Shown one piece after another: positions 1 through 6,434 of a stretch of DNA of 6,479 bases. Each line of letters begins with the position of its first letter. The first letter of the stretch is position 1. Made by a program: the position numbers and the translations under genes. The notes below the pieces were generated by a model that did no database searches, was not told the DNA's origin, and worked only from the letters and a program-made list of their open reading frames with translations. The DNA comes from Bacteroidota bacterium (GTDB lineage: Bacteria > Bacteroidota > Bacteroidia > Bacteroidales > PUMT01), in assembly GCA_003567115.1 (NCBI GenBank), contig PXAP01000162.1:1-6479 (forward strand). The letters are read 5' to 3'.

Positions 1-218
1 CGGTGGCACAGGATATATGCTTTGCCGGTGAAGTCGGCCTTTCGGGAGAGATAAGGCCTGTCGGGAGACTGGAGCAGAGAATCGCAGAGGCAGAAAAAAT
101 GGGCTTTCAGAAAATTGTTATCTCATCATTCAATAAAAAAGAGGGGCTTAAAAAACCCCATAAAATAGAGATATTACATGCAGGAAAAGTTGAACAACTG
201 TTCCGGATGCTTTTTTAA
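1..218 (+). CDS. radA: DNA repair protein RadA, C-terminal end (5' truncated by window edge)
   Basis: This is the last ~71 codons of RadA (Sms), a RecA-like ATPase with a C-terminal Lon-protease-like domain. It helps branch migration and processing of recombination intermediates in the cytoplasm. The visible part is the Lon-like tail: the stretch FAGEVGLSGEIRPV followed by LEQRIAEAEKMGF is the signature I recognise. The zinc finger, Walker A and KNRFG motifs lie upstream, outside the window. The frame is open to the left edge and the first in-frame GTG (3-5) is an internal valine, so it is not the start. The TAA stop (216-218) overlaps the stop of the convergent penicillin-binding protein gene by 4 bp. 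The C-terminal segment is rich in Lys codons (NKKEGLKKPHK), which makes A-runs in the DNA. The family call is confident. Completeness of the gene upstream cannot be judged. Confidence 0.9.
   Translation, partial: VAQDICFAGEVGLSGEIRPVGRLEQRIAEAEKMGFQKIVISSFNKKEGLKKPHKIEILHAGKVEQLFRMLF
135..159 (-). terminator. Candidate intrinsic terminator of the PBP gene, antisense inside radA
   Basis: Read on the minus strand, GGGG (159-156) and CCCC (146-143) form a short GC stem around a 9-nt loop. TC and then six T (140-135) follow. The element sits about 55-80 nt beyond the stop of the minus-strand penicillin-binding protein gene, within the radA reading frame. The stem is only 4 bp (a further TT/AA pairing is possible inside), and the A-runs also simply encode lysines. 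This is therefore a plausible but weak terminator. Confidence 0.35.
180..216 (+). terminator. Candidate intrinsic terminator of radA, embedded in its last codons
   Basis: An imperfect hairpin reads GCAGGAA (180-186), then AGTT (188-191), loop GAAC (192-195), AACT (196-199), TTCC (201-204) and TGC (208-210). It has one A-G mismatch (187/200) and a three-base bulge (205-207), and runs directly into six T (211-216). Stem followed at once by a U-run is the standard intrinsic-terminator layout. It lies inside the coding sequence, which fits the lack of any spacer before the convergent gene. The bulge and modest GC make the strength uncertain. Confidence 0.45.
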
Positions 219-2569
219 TAATTGAAGACATCATACTGCCTTGCCGGCGCCGGACTGAATATCCCGTCACAATCAAGATTTACATTAAACCCGGCAGGCC
301 TCTCAAACTCATCTTCCCCGGTTATATCCAGTGATTCATCCTCATAGACCTTTTCCAGGAAGAGAGCCCAGACGGGCAATGCCATATTGGCTCCCTGTCC
401 CTGGGCTATATTATTGAATCTTACACCCCTGTCATCCCCGCCGGTCCACGCTCCTCCAACCAGCCGGGGAATCAGTCCTATAAACCAGCCATCTGAAAAT
501 CCCTGGGTGGTCCCGGTCTTTCCACCCATCTGCCCGGTGAAACCGTAGGTATGCCTCATCCGGCGTCCCGTCCCTTCATTGACAACAGCTTCAAGAAGGT
601 TTATCATAAGGTAGGCTGCCTCCTCTGAGATGGCCTCCTCCATTCGGGGACTGAATTCGGCAAGAACATTACCGTGACGGTCCTCTATCCTTGTCACCAT
701 CAACGGAACATTATGAACCCCCTTATTTGCATAGGTGGCAAAAGCACTTACCAGCTCGTAAAGGGTAATGTCGGATGTCCCCATGAAGACAGAGAGCACA
801 GGATCAATATGGCTTTGTATGCCCATTTTCCTGACCACCTCAATAACTGCCGGCGGATTGAATTGTTTCATCAGCCAGGCAGAAATATTGTTAACCGAGT
901 TTGCCAGTCCCCATTTCAGAGTCACCATCCGTCCGTCATAATCGGTCGGGCCGGCATTTTTGGGAGTCCATACCGAATCATTCACCTCAAAGGATTGCGG
1001 CACATTGGGTGCCATATCACATGGTGAAAAGCCCTCCTGCATGGCAAGGGTGTAAAGGAACGGTTTGAAAACCGAACCCACCTGGTTCCTGCCCCGCCTG
1101 ACATGATCGAATTTGAAATGTTTGAAATCGGGTCCGCCGACATAGGCCTTAACATTCCCGCTTGACGGCTCCATGGCCATAAAGCCCGAACGCAGAAATT
1201 TTTTGTAATACCATATCGAGTCCATTGGCGTCATTACAGTATCGATCTCTCCCTCCCAGGAGAAAACACTCATGGAAACGGGAGTGTTGAATATCTCATT
1301 TATGGAATCCCTGGGTGCCCCTTCCCAGCTAAGCCTCTGGTAACGTTCGGAGCGCCTCATTGTCCTGTCCATATTAAGTTCAACCTGCTCGGCCGTCAGG
1401 TCATCTGAAAAGGGGCTGTGCCGGTAGGTACTGATAACTTTCTCGAAATCCTCCTGCAAATCGTTTCCCAGATGCTCATTTACCGCATCCTCGGCATATT
1501 GCTGCATACGTGAATCTATGGTAGTATATATCCTGAGTCCGTCACGGTAAAGGTTATAGGTTGATCCATCCGGTTTAAAATTCTTGTTGCACCATCCGTA
1601 AAGTGGATTGGTGGCCCATTCCAGCGAATCCTCCCTGAATCTTTCATAAAAAAGGTAGTTCTGCCTCTGTGGTTCCCTTGCCGTGAGGGTAGTCCTCAGA
1701 TGCTCGCGGAAATGCCGTGCCAGTCCCACATTATGGTCCTGAACCATGTAATCAAGCTCTATGGGCAGAGCTGCCAGCGAATCATAGTCGCGGTCGGAGA
1801 TAAAATCATACCTGTTCAGCTGCCCCAGCACCACGTTCCTTCTTGAAACAGCCCTGTCAGGGTTTCTCACCGGACTGTACCAGGAGGGAGCCTGCAAAAT
1901 CCACACCAGCAGGGCAGCCTCCTCAATCTTAAGAGAATCGGGTGTGGTATTGAAGAATGTCCTTGATGCGGTTTTTACTCCGTATGAGTGGCTTCCGAAA
2001 TCTACCGTATTGAGGTACATCACTATTATCTCATCCTTGGTGTAGTTCTTCTCAAGCCTCACTGCAGTAACCCACTCCTTGAACTTGTTAATTCCAAGGT
2101 TTATATTCCTGCTGATGCCGAAGCGGTAGGAGGTGGTATCACGGGGAAAAAGGTTTTTGGCAAGCTGCTGTGTTATGGTGCTCCCTCCTCCTGCATCCCG
2201 GCCCAGTAGAATTGATTTTACGAATACCCGGGCCAGGCCCCGTGCATCGATACCGGCATGCCTGCGGAAACGTATATCCTCGGTTGCCAGAAGAGCATTA
2301 ACAATATTATCCGAGAGCTGATAAAAATCAACATAAGTACGGTTCTGCAGGTAAAAGTGCCCCATCATTTCCCCGTCGGCTGAATAAACCTGGGAAGCAA
2401 GGTTGTTCTGGGGATTCTCCAGATCCTCAAAACCGGGCATGAAACCCATCCTGCCGGTGAAAATAAGGCTGAAAATCAAAATCAGCACTGTAAGCGGCAA
2501 CAGGAACAGGCTCCATAAAACAGCCAGGTAGATTCTGTATTTCTTACCTGTTTTATTTTTTTCTTTCAT
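215..2569 (-). CDS. mrcA: Bifunctional class A penicillin-binding protein, PBP1A type (glycosyltransferase/transpeptidase)
   Basis: This enzyme polymerises lipid II into glycan strands and cross-links the stem peptides on the outer face of the inner membrane. The short Lys-rich N-terminus (MKEKNKTGKK) is followed by one membrane anchor (about 12-37), giving a type II topology. The GT51 domain (about 60-240) has EDIRFRRHAGID (97-108, catalytic Glu97), GGSTITQQLAKNLF (128-141) and KEWVTAVRLEKNYTKDE (164-180; Glu165 is the likely second acidic residue). The transpeptidase domain (about 455-745) has SVFK (499-502, nucleophile Ser499), SVN (558-560) and KTGTT (684-688). All catalytic motifs are intact and 784 aa is a normal family length. 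A linker at about 365-455 carries no motif I recognise. The ATG is preceded by no Shine-Dalgarno, as is common in Bacteroidota, and it places basic residues right before the anchor. The gene is divergent from topA and convergent with radA, so it appears monocistronic within this window. The symbol follows common automated usage; PBP1A or ponA would be equivalent. Confidence 0.94.
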   Translation of the reverse strand: MKEKNKTGKKYRIYLAVLWSLFLLPLTVLILIFSLIFTGRMGFMPGFEDLENPQNNLASQVYSADGEMMGHFYLQNRTYVDFYQLSDNIVNALLATEDIRFRRHAGIDARGLARVFVKSILLGRDAGGGSTITQQLAKNLFPRDTTSYRFGISRNINLGINKFKEWVTAVRLEKNYTKDEIIVMYLNTVDFGSHSYGVKTASRTFFNTTPDSLKIEEAALLVWILQAPSWYSPVRNPDRAVSRRNVVLGQLNRYDFISDRDYDSLAALPIELDYMVQDHNVGLARHFREHLRTTLTAREPQRQNYLFYERFREDSLEWATNPLYGWCNKNFKPDGSTYNLYRDGLRIYTTIDSRMQQYAEDAVNEHLGNDLQEDFEKVISTYRHSPFSDDLTAEQVELNMDRTMRRSERYQRLSWEGAPRDSINEIFNTPVSMSVFSWEGEIDTVMTPMDSIWYYKKFLRSGFMAMEPSSGNVKAYVGGPDFKHFKFDHVRRGRNQVGSVFKPFLYTLAMQEGFSPCDMAPNVPQSFEVNDSVWTPKNAGPTDYDGRMVTLKWGLANSVNNISAWLMKQFNPPAVIEVVRKMGIQSHIDPVLSVFMGTSDITLYELVSAFATYANKGVHNVPLMVTRIEDRHGNVLAEFSPRMEEAISEEAAYLMINLLEAVVNEGTGRRMRHTYGFTGQMGGKTGTTQGFSDGWFIGLIPRLVGGAWTGGDDRGVRFNNIAQGQGANMALPVWALFLEKVYEDESLDITGEDEFERPAGFNVNLDCDGIFSPAPARQYDVFNY

Positions 2570-2652
2570 ACGTAAAAACCAGATAAATCAATTTAAAGAT
2601 CAATGAATTATATTTTGCATATAATCTAATATTCAGTTCTTTTTCCTTATAG

Positions 2653-2703
2653 AATCCTCATGGTATGTACATCACCTTTTGTGAACTTTAGTTGATGAGG
2701 ATT
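2653..2703. repeat. Perfect 9-bp inverted repeat with inner palindromes in the divergent promoter region
   Basis: AATCCTCAT (2653-2661) is exactly reverse-complementary to ATGAGGATT (2695-2703) across a 33-nt spacer. In RNA a G-U pair could extend it by one. The spacer contains the 8-nt palindrome ATGTACAT (2665-2672) and a small TCAC-CTTTT-GTGA hairpin (2672-2684). It could be a regulator-binding site or a structured leader in the PBP transcript. A perfect 9-bp match in so short a region is mildly unlikely by chance, but no function is shown. Confidence 0.45.
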
Positions 2704-2720
2704 TCTCCATCCTTTATAAT
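2692..2720 (+). promoter_or_regulatory. E. coli-like sigma70 promoter pattern
   Basis: TTGATG (2692-2697) and a perfect TATAAT (2715-2720) are separated by exactly 17 nt. This would drive the topA direction with a leader of nearly 190 nt. The primary Bacteroidota sigma factor normally uses TTTG at -33 and TAnnTTTG at -7, and the surrounding DNA is very AT-rich, so this may be coincidence. Confidence 0.2.
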
Positions 2721-2723
2721 TAT

Positions 2724-2731
2724 CAAAAATA
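2724..2731 (-). promoter_or_regulatory. Candidate Bacteroidota -7 box for the PBP gene
   Basis: On the minus strand this reads TATTTTTG, an exact fit to the TAnnTTTG consensus of the primary Bacteroidota sigma factor. No clear TTTG is seen at the expected -33 distance; only a GTTT-like stretch lies near 2748-2753. Transcription from here would start near 2717 and give a leader of roughly 150 nt, which would include the inverted repeat at 2653-2703. Confidence 0.3.
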
Positions 2732-2797
2732 TTTGACTCCTTAAGTTAAACCATTGTTTTACAGATATCAGAATATAAGTCTGATGAAATATTTGAC
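2727..2797. repeat. 11-bp perfect direct repeat, 60-bp period
   Basis: AAATATTTGAC occurs at 2727-2737 and again at 2787-2797, start to start exactly 60 bp apart. Each copy contains the palindrome AAATATTT followed by GAC. The even spacing of close to six helical turns would put both copies on the same face of DNA, as expected for paired operator sites. In DNA of 26% GC, chance similarity is also possible. Confidence 0.4.
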
Positions 2798-2848
2798 AAC
2801 TATCGTACCAAAACACCGGCAAAAATAGTAAATAATATTTATTAAAAT

Positions 2849-2880
2849 TTTGTCTTTACAAAGCCAAATTCTTTACTTTG
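2849..2880 (+). promoter_or_regulatory. Candidate topA promoter, Bacteroidota type
   Basis: TTTG (2849-2852) is followed after 20 nt by TTACTTTG (2873-2880). The second box matches the TAnnTTTG -7 consensus at all fixed positions except the second (T instead of A). The spacing suits the -33/-7 arrangement known for Bacteroides. Transcription would begin near 2886-2890, leaving a leader of about 25-30 nt before the ATG at 2915. It would serve topA and, by read-through, the gene behind it. Confidence 0.4.
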
Positions 2881-2914
2881 TGCATTTTTAAGCTGTTTCC
2901 CTAAACGTAACAAA

Positions 2915-5263
2915 ATGGCTGTCAATCTGGTTATAGTTGAATCACCTGCAAAAGCAAAAACCATAGAGAAATTTCTCGGAAAAGATTTTACCGTTAAATC
3001 CAGTTTCGGTCACATAAGAGATCTTTCCAAAAAAAATTTCGGCATCGATATAGAAAACGGATACAAACCCCGTTACATTATTCCCGACGACAAAAAGAAG
3101 GTAGTTGAGGATCTTGACAAGAGCGCCAAAAAAGCAGATACAGTATGGCTGGCCACCGATGAGGACAGGGAGGGAGAAGCCATAGCCTGGCATCTTTTTG
3201 AGGTACTTGACCTGAAGTCTGAAAAAGCCAAACGGATCGTTTTCCACGAGATCACCAAAGAGGCCATAATGAAAGCTATAGCCAATCCAAGACATGTCAA
3301 TACGGAGCTTGTGGACGCACAACAGGCACGCAGGGTGCTCGACCGCCTTGTCGGGTTTGAGCTTTCACCGGTGCTATGGAAAAAGGTAAAACCTTCTCTT
3401 TCTGCCGGAAGGGTTCAGTCAGTTGCTGTCCGTCTCCTGGTTGAACGCGAAAGAGAAATCCTTTCTTTTAAAAGCTCGTCCAGCTTCCGGGTAACAGCTT
3501 TTTTTGAAACAGAAAATGACAATAACAAAAGGTCGGAATTCAAGGCAGAACTCCCCAAACGCTTCCCAACCGCTGACAAGGCCCTTGAATTTCTTAAAAA
3601 ATGCTCCGGAGCGGTTTACACAATTACCGGAATAAACACCAAACCATCAAAAAAATCCCCCCCGGCACCTTTTACAACCTCAACTCTCCAGCAGGAGGCC
3701 GGCAGAAAACTGGGATTTTCAGTAGCACGGACCATGTCACTCGCCCAGAGGCTTTACGAATCAGGAAAGATCACATATATGAGGACCGATTCACTCAACC
3801 TTTCCGATTCTGCACTGGCAGCTGCTGCCGGTATCATAAAATCTGAATTCGGAGATAAATATGTCAAAATCCGCAAATATAAAACCAAATCCAGAGGAGC
3901 ACAGGAAGCTCACGAAGCTATCCGCCCCACCTATCCCGGCAATAAAAACGAGGGAAGTAATTCAGACGAACAGCGGCTCTATGAGCTTATCCGCAAACGT
4001 ACCATTGCATCACAAATGAGTGATGCCCTCATGGAAAAAACAAACGTAACCATCAGCATATCAAATGCAGAAGAGAACTTTATTGCCAGCGGCGAAGTGC
4101 TGAAATTTGACGGATTTCTCAAAGTATATACAGAATGGGCCGATGAAGATCAGGAAGAGAACGGAAAAGGTCTGCTGCCGCCCATGCAGAAAGGAGACCA
4201 TCCCCGGGCACTGAAAATAAACGCCACCGAACGTTTTACTCAGCATCCTCCACGATACACCGAAGCCAGCCTGGTCAAAAAACTGGAAGAGCTGGGCATA
4301 GGCCGGCCTTCAACCTATGCCCCCACAATTTCCAATATTCAGAACCGCGGGTACGTGGCCAGGGAGGACAGGCCTGGCAAAGAACGTAAATACACTGTTA
4401 TTGAACTTGACAGCAGCAACAATGTAACAGAAAATATCCAAACTGAAATCGCCGGCAAGGAAAAATCAAAACTTGTTCCCAACGATATAGCCATGGTGGT
4501 AAATGATTTCCTTATGACTCATTTCAATGATATACTGGATTATAATTTTACAGCCAGCGTGGAGAAGGAGTTCGACGATATTGCAGAAGGGAAGCTTTCC
4601 TGGCCCGAAATGATTGACAAATTCTACACCCCCTTTCACAAAAAGGTGGAAGAGACCCTGGAGACATCCCAAAAGAGAAAGGGGGAGAGACTGCTTGGAG
4701 TTGATCCGGAAAGAGGCAAAAACGTATATGTAAAAATAGGCCGTTTCGGGCCGATGGCACAGATAGGTGATTCAGACTCGGAGGAAAAACCAAGGTTTGC
4801 CGCATTGCGCAAGGATCAGCGCCTTGAAACCATAACTCTTAAAGAGGCGCTTGATCTGTTTATCCTGCCAAGGAAAATAGGAGAATATGAAAATAAGGAT
4901 GTATATGCAGGGATAGGACGTTTTGGACCATATATTCGTCATGACAACAAGTTTGTTTCATTGAAAAAAGATATTGACAGCCCGTATACTATTGAGCTGG
5001 ACCGTGCCATAGAACTGATAGAGGAGAAAAGAAAAACAGAGAGGGAAAAAATAGTCAGGGTATTCGACAAGCCCGAAGGTCTGTCTGTTCTTAAAGGCAG
5101 ATGGGGACCATATATTTCCTATAAAAAAAAGAACTACAAAATACCCAAAGATATTGACCCGTCGAAACTGGACAGCGAAGATTGCCTGGAAATAATCGAA
5201 AACCAGCAGAAAAAGCGCGGAAAGGGAAAATCTTCCGGAAGTAAAACCCGGACAAAAAAATAG
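2915..5263 (+). CDS. topA: DNA topoisomerase I (type IA, omega protein)
   Basis: This enzyme relaxes negative supercoils by cutting and passing single DNA strands, countering gyrase during transcription. The TOPRIM domain starts at once: Glu9 in VESPAKAKT, and Asp82/Asp84/Glu86 in TDEDREGEAIAWH (81-93), bind Mg2+. The active-site Tyr288 lies in GKITYMRTDS (284-293) with Arg290 beside it. HEAIRPT (333-339) and GIGRPSTYAPTI (461-472) are further family motifs. The C-terminus (about 604-745) has three Topo_C-type repeats marked by GRFGPM (609-614), GRFGPY (668-673) and GRWGPY (728-733), then a Lys-rich tail (766-782). The protein has only two cysteines (230, 756), so the Cys4 zinc fingers of E. 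coli TopA (865 aa) are absent; 782 aa is normal for the repeat-bearing form. The ATG has no Shine-Dalgarno but an A-rich upstream (AACAAA) and begins exactly at the conserved MAVNLVIVESP start. Confidence 0.96.
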   Translation: MAVNLVIVESPAKAKTIEKFLGKDFTVKSSFGHIRDLSKKNFGIDIENGYKPRYIIPDDKKKVVEDLDKSAKKADTVWLATDEDREGEAIAWHLFEVLDLKSEKAKRIVFHEITKEAIMKAIANPRHVNTELVDAQQARRVLDRLVGFELSPVLWKKVKPSLSAGRVQSVAVRLLVEREREILSFKSSSSFRVTAFFETENDNNKRSEFKAELPKRFPTADKALEFLKKCSGAVYTITGINTKPSKKSPPAPFTTSTLQQEAGRKLGFSVARTMSLAQRLYESGKITYMRTDSLNLSDSALAAAAGIIKSEFGDKYVKIRKYKTKSRGAQEAHEAIRPTYPGNKNEGSNSDEQRLYELIRKRTIASQMSDALMEKTNVTISISNAEENFIASGEVLKFDGFLKVYTEWADEDQEENGKGLLPPMQKGDHPRALKINATERFTQHPPRYTEASLVKKLEELGIGRPSTYAPTISNIQNRGYVAREDRPGKERKYTVIELDSSNNVTENIQTEIAGKEKSKLVPNDIAMVVNDFLMTHFNDILDYNFTASVEKEFDDIAEGKLSWPEMIDKFYTPFHKKVEETLETSQKRKGERLLGVDPERGKNVYVKIGRFGPMAQIGDSDSEEKPRFAALRKDQRLETITLKEALDLFILPRKIGEYENKDVYAGIGRFGPYIRHDNKFVSLKKDIDSPYTIELDRAIELIEEKRKTEREKIVRVFDKPEGLSVLKGRWGPYISYKKKNYKIPKDIDPSKLDSEDCLEIIENQQKKRGKGKSSGSKTRTKK

Positions 5264-5270
5264 CCCTGCC

Positions 5271-6434
5271 ATGAAGATGAACGACTATTTCGAGCAGGTA
5301 CCGGTTGAAAATAACTGCCTGCCGGGTAAACAAAAAGCTTTTGGTACCCGGGTGCAAAAATATTTGCCGGGAGGTAAATTCCCCCTCTGGGAAAAGGCCG
5401 ATATAGCTATTATAGGTATTTCCGAATACCGCAATGTACATAAAGAAAATTGCACCAGTGCTGCCAGCCAGGCGAGGAAAGCCCTTTATGAACTGTCGCC
5501 GGCAGATAAAAAAATGAAAATTGCCGATCTCGGCAATCTCAAAACAGGCAGGAGTATTGATGACAGCCTTGCAGCATTGCGTGATGTAATGTCCGAACTG
5601 CTCGGTAAAAACACTGTTCCTCTGATTCTGGGAGGCAGCAAGGATCTTACCCTGGCCATGTTCAGGGCATATGAAGCCAATAAAAGAACCATCAACCTGA
5701 CCGCAGTGGACAGCCGTCCGGGAATGGGCAGCCGGCATTATCCCGAAACAGAAGCCGCAGATCAGTCATATCTAAGCAGGATCATTTCCTCCAGGTCCAA
5801 ACACCTTTTTAACTACAGCAACATTGGATACCAGTCCTGTTTTACAGACAGGGAAGAGACAAGACTGCTGGAGGATCTTTTGTTCGACAGTTTCAGACTG
5901 GGAATGGTCAGGGAGAACCTGAAAGAGATGGAGCCGGTATTGCGCGACACCGACCTTCTGATGATCAGTATGTCATCCATACGTCAATCCGACGCTCCGG
6001 CTGTCCTTTTTCCATCTCCAAACGGCTTCCCCGGCGAAGAGGTGTGTCAGCTTGCCTGGTACGGAGGTCAAAGCGAAAGGCTCACCAGTCTGGCGCTGTT
6101 CGACTGGTACGGCAGATACGACCGGAGATACCAGACCGCCCACCAGGCGGCTCAGATTGCATGGTATTTCATTGATGGCTACTATAAGAGAAAAAGTGAA
6201 TATCCTTTCAATCCTTCCCGGGAATGCACCAAATTCATTGTCAACCTTACAGATACCGGCAGCGAAATAGTATTTTATAAAAGCAACAAAAGCGACCGGT
6301 GGTGGATGGAGGTGCCGTCGTCAAAACTGCCCAAAAGCCTTATGGTCGCCTGCTCATACGAGGATTACCAGCGGGCCTGCCACCAGGAGGTGCCCGAAAG
6401 GTGGTGGCAGAACTTCAGGAAGGTTAACCACTGA
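5271..6434 (+). CDS. Arginase/formimidoylglutamase-fold protein with degenerate metal site (probable pseudoenzyme)
   Basis: By overall pattern this belongs to the ureohydrolase (arginase, agmatinase, formimidoylglutamase) superfamily, and automated annotation would probably call it formimidoylglutamase. The fold landmarks are visible: IAIIGI (45-50), LILGGSKDLT (118-127), LTAVDSRPG (143-151) and LLMISMSSIRQSDAP (229-243). The metal-binding residues are mostly missing. GGDH is GGSK (121-124). In D-A-H-x-D only Asp147 remains (Arg149 and Gly151 replace His and Asp). The two Asp of S-x-D-x-D align with Ser233 and Ser235. It is therefore unlikely to be a Mn2+-dependent hydrolase. A Trp-rich C-terminal part (about 320-387, with RWWMEV and PERWW) goes beyond the usual ~300-320 aa. 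It starts 7 bp after topA and is probably co-transcribed. ATG 5277 is an alternative start two codons in. The substrate or partner is unknown. I recall similar proteins next to topA in other Bacteroidota, which would make the loss ancestral. Confidence 0.8.
   Translation: MKMNDYFEQVPVENNCLPGKQKAFGTRVQKYLPGGKFPLWEKADIAIIGISEYRNVHKENCTSAASQARKALYELSPADKKMKIADLGNLKTGRSIDDSLAALRDVMSELLGKNTVPLILGGSKDLTLAMFRAYEANKRTINLTAVDSRPGMGSRHYPETEAADQSYLSRIISSRSKHLFNYSNIGYQSCFTDREETRLLEDLLFDSFRLGMVRENLKEMEPVLRDTDLLMISMSSIRQSDAPAVLFPSPNGFPGEEVCQLAWYGGQSERLTSLALFDWYGRYDRRYQTAHQAAQIAWYFIDGYYKRKSEYPFNPSRECTKFIVNLTDTGSEIVFYKSNKSDRWWMEVPSSKLPKSLMVACSYEDYQRACHQEVPERWWQNFRKVNH

Larger units (their letters stand above)
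2570..2914. other. AT-rich divergent intergenic region between the PBP gene and topA
   Basis: These 345 bp separate two divergently transcribed genes and are about 26% GC by hand count, far below the flanking coding DNA. No credible protein gene is present: the ATG-started frames I read on the plus strand are 8 to 14 codons, without ribosome-binding sites. The region holds a candidate topA promoter close to the topA start, a -7 like box for the PBP gene, an E. coli-like TTGATG/TATAAT pair, a 9-bp inverted repeat and an 11-bp direct repeat. These are listed separately. Confidence 0.8.

Noticed and set aside
3..5. GTG at the left edge as the start of a small 71-aa protein
   Set aside because: The translation is the conserved C-terminal domain of RadA and the frame is open to the window edge, so this is an internal valine codon.
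244..253. Perfect palindrome CCGGCGCCGG just inside the PBP gene end, as a terminator stem
   Set aside because: It has no loop of its own and no T-run on either side, and it is explained by Pro/Ala codons of the PBP C-terminus.
674..1027. A 117-codon plus-strand open frame opposite the PBP transpeptidase domain
   Set aside because: It is antisense to strongly conserved catalytic motifs, has a Cys/His-rich random-looking translation, and no ribosome-binding site or promoter.
2784..2828. A 14-codon ORF (MKYLTTIVPKHRQK) upstream of topA, a possible leader peptide
   Set aside because: It has no Shine-Dalgarno, no run of regulatory codons and no attenuator hairpin after it. It also ends before the favoured topA promoter, so it would not be on that transcript.
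5091..5738. A 215-codon open frame on the minus strand across the topA end and the arginase-fold gene
   Set aside because: It lies fully opposite two well-supported genes and crosses their junction. Its translation (Phe- and Ile-rich, low-complexity look) matches no family I know, so it is a shadow frame.
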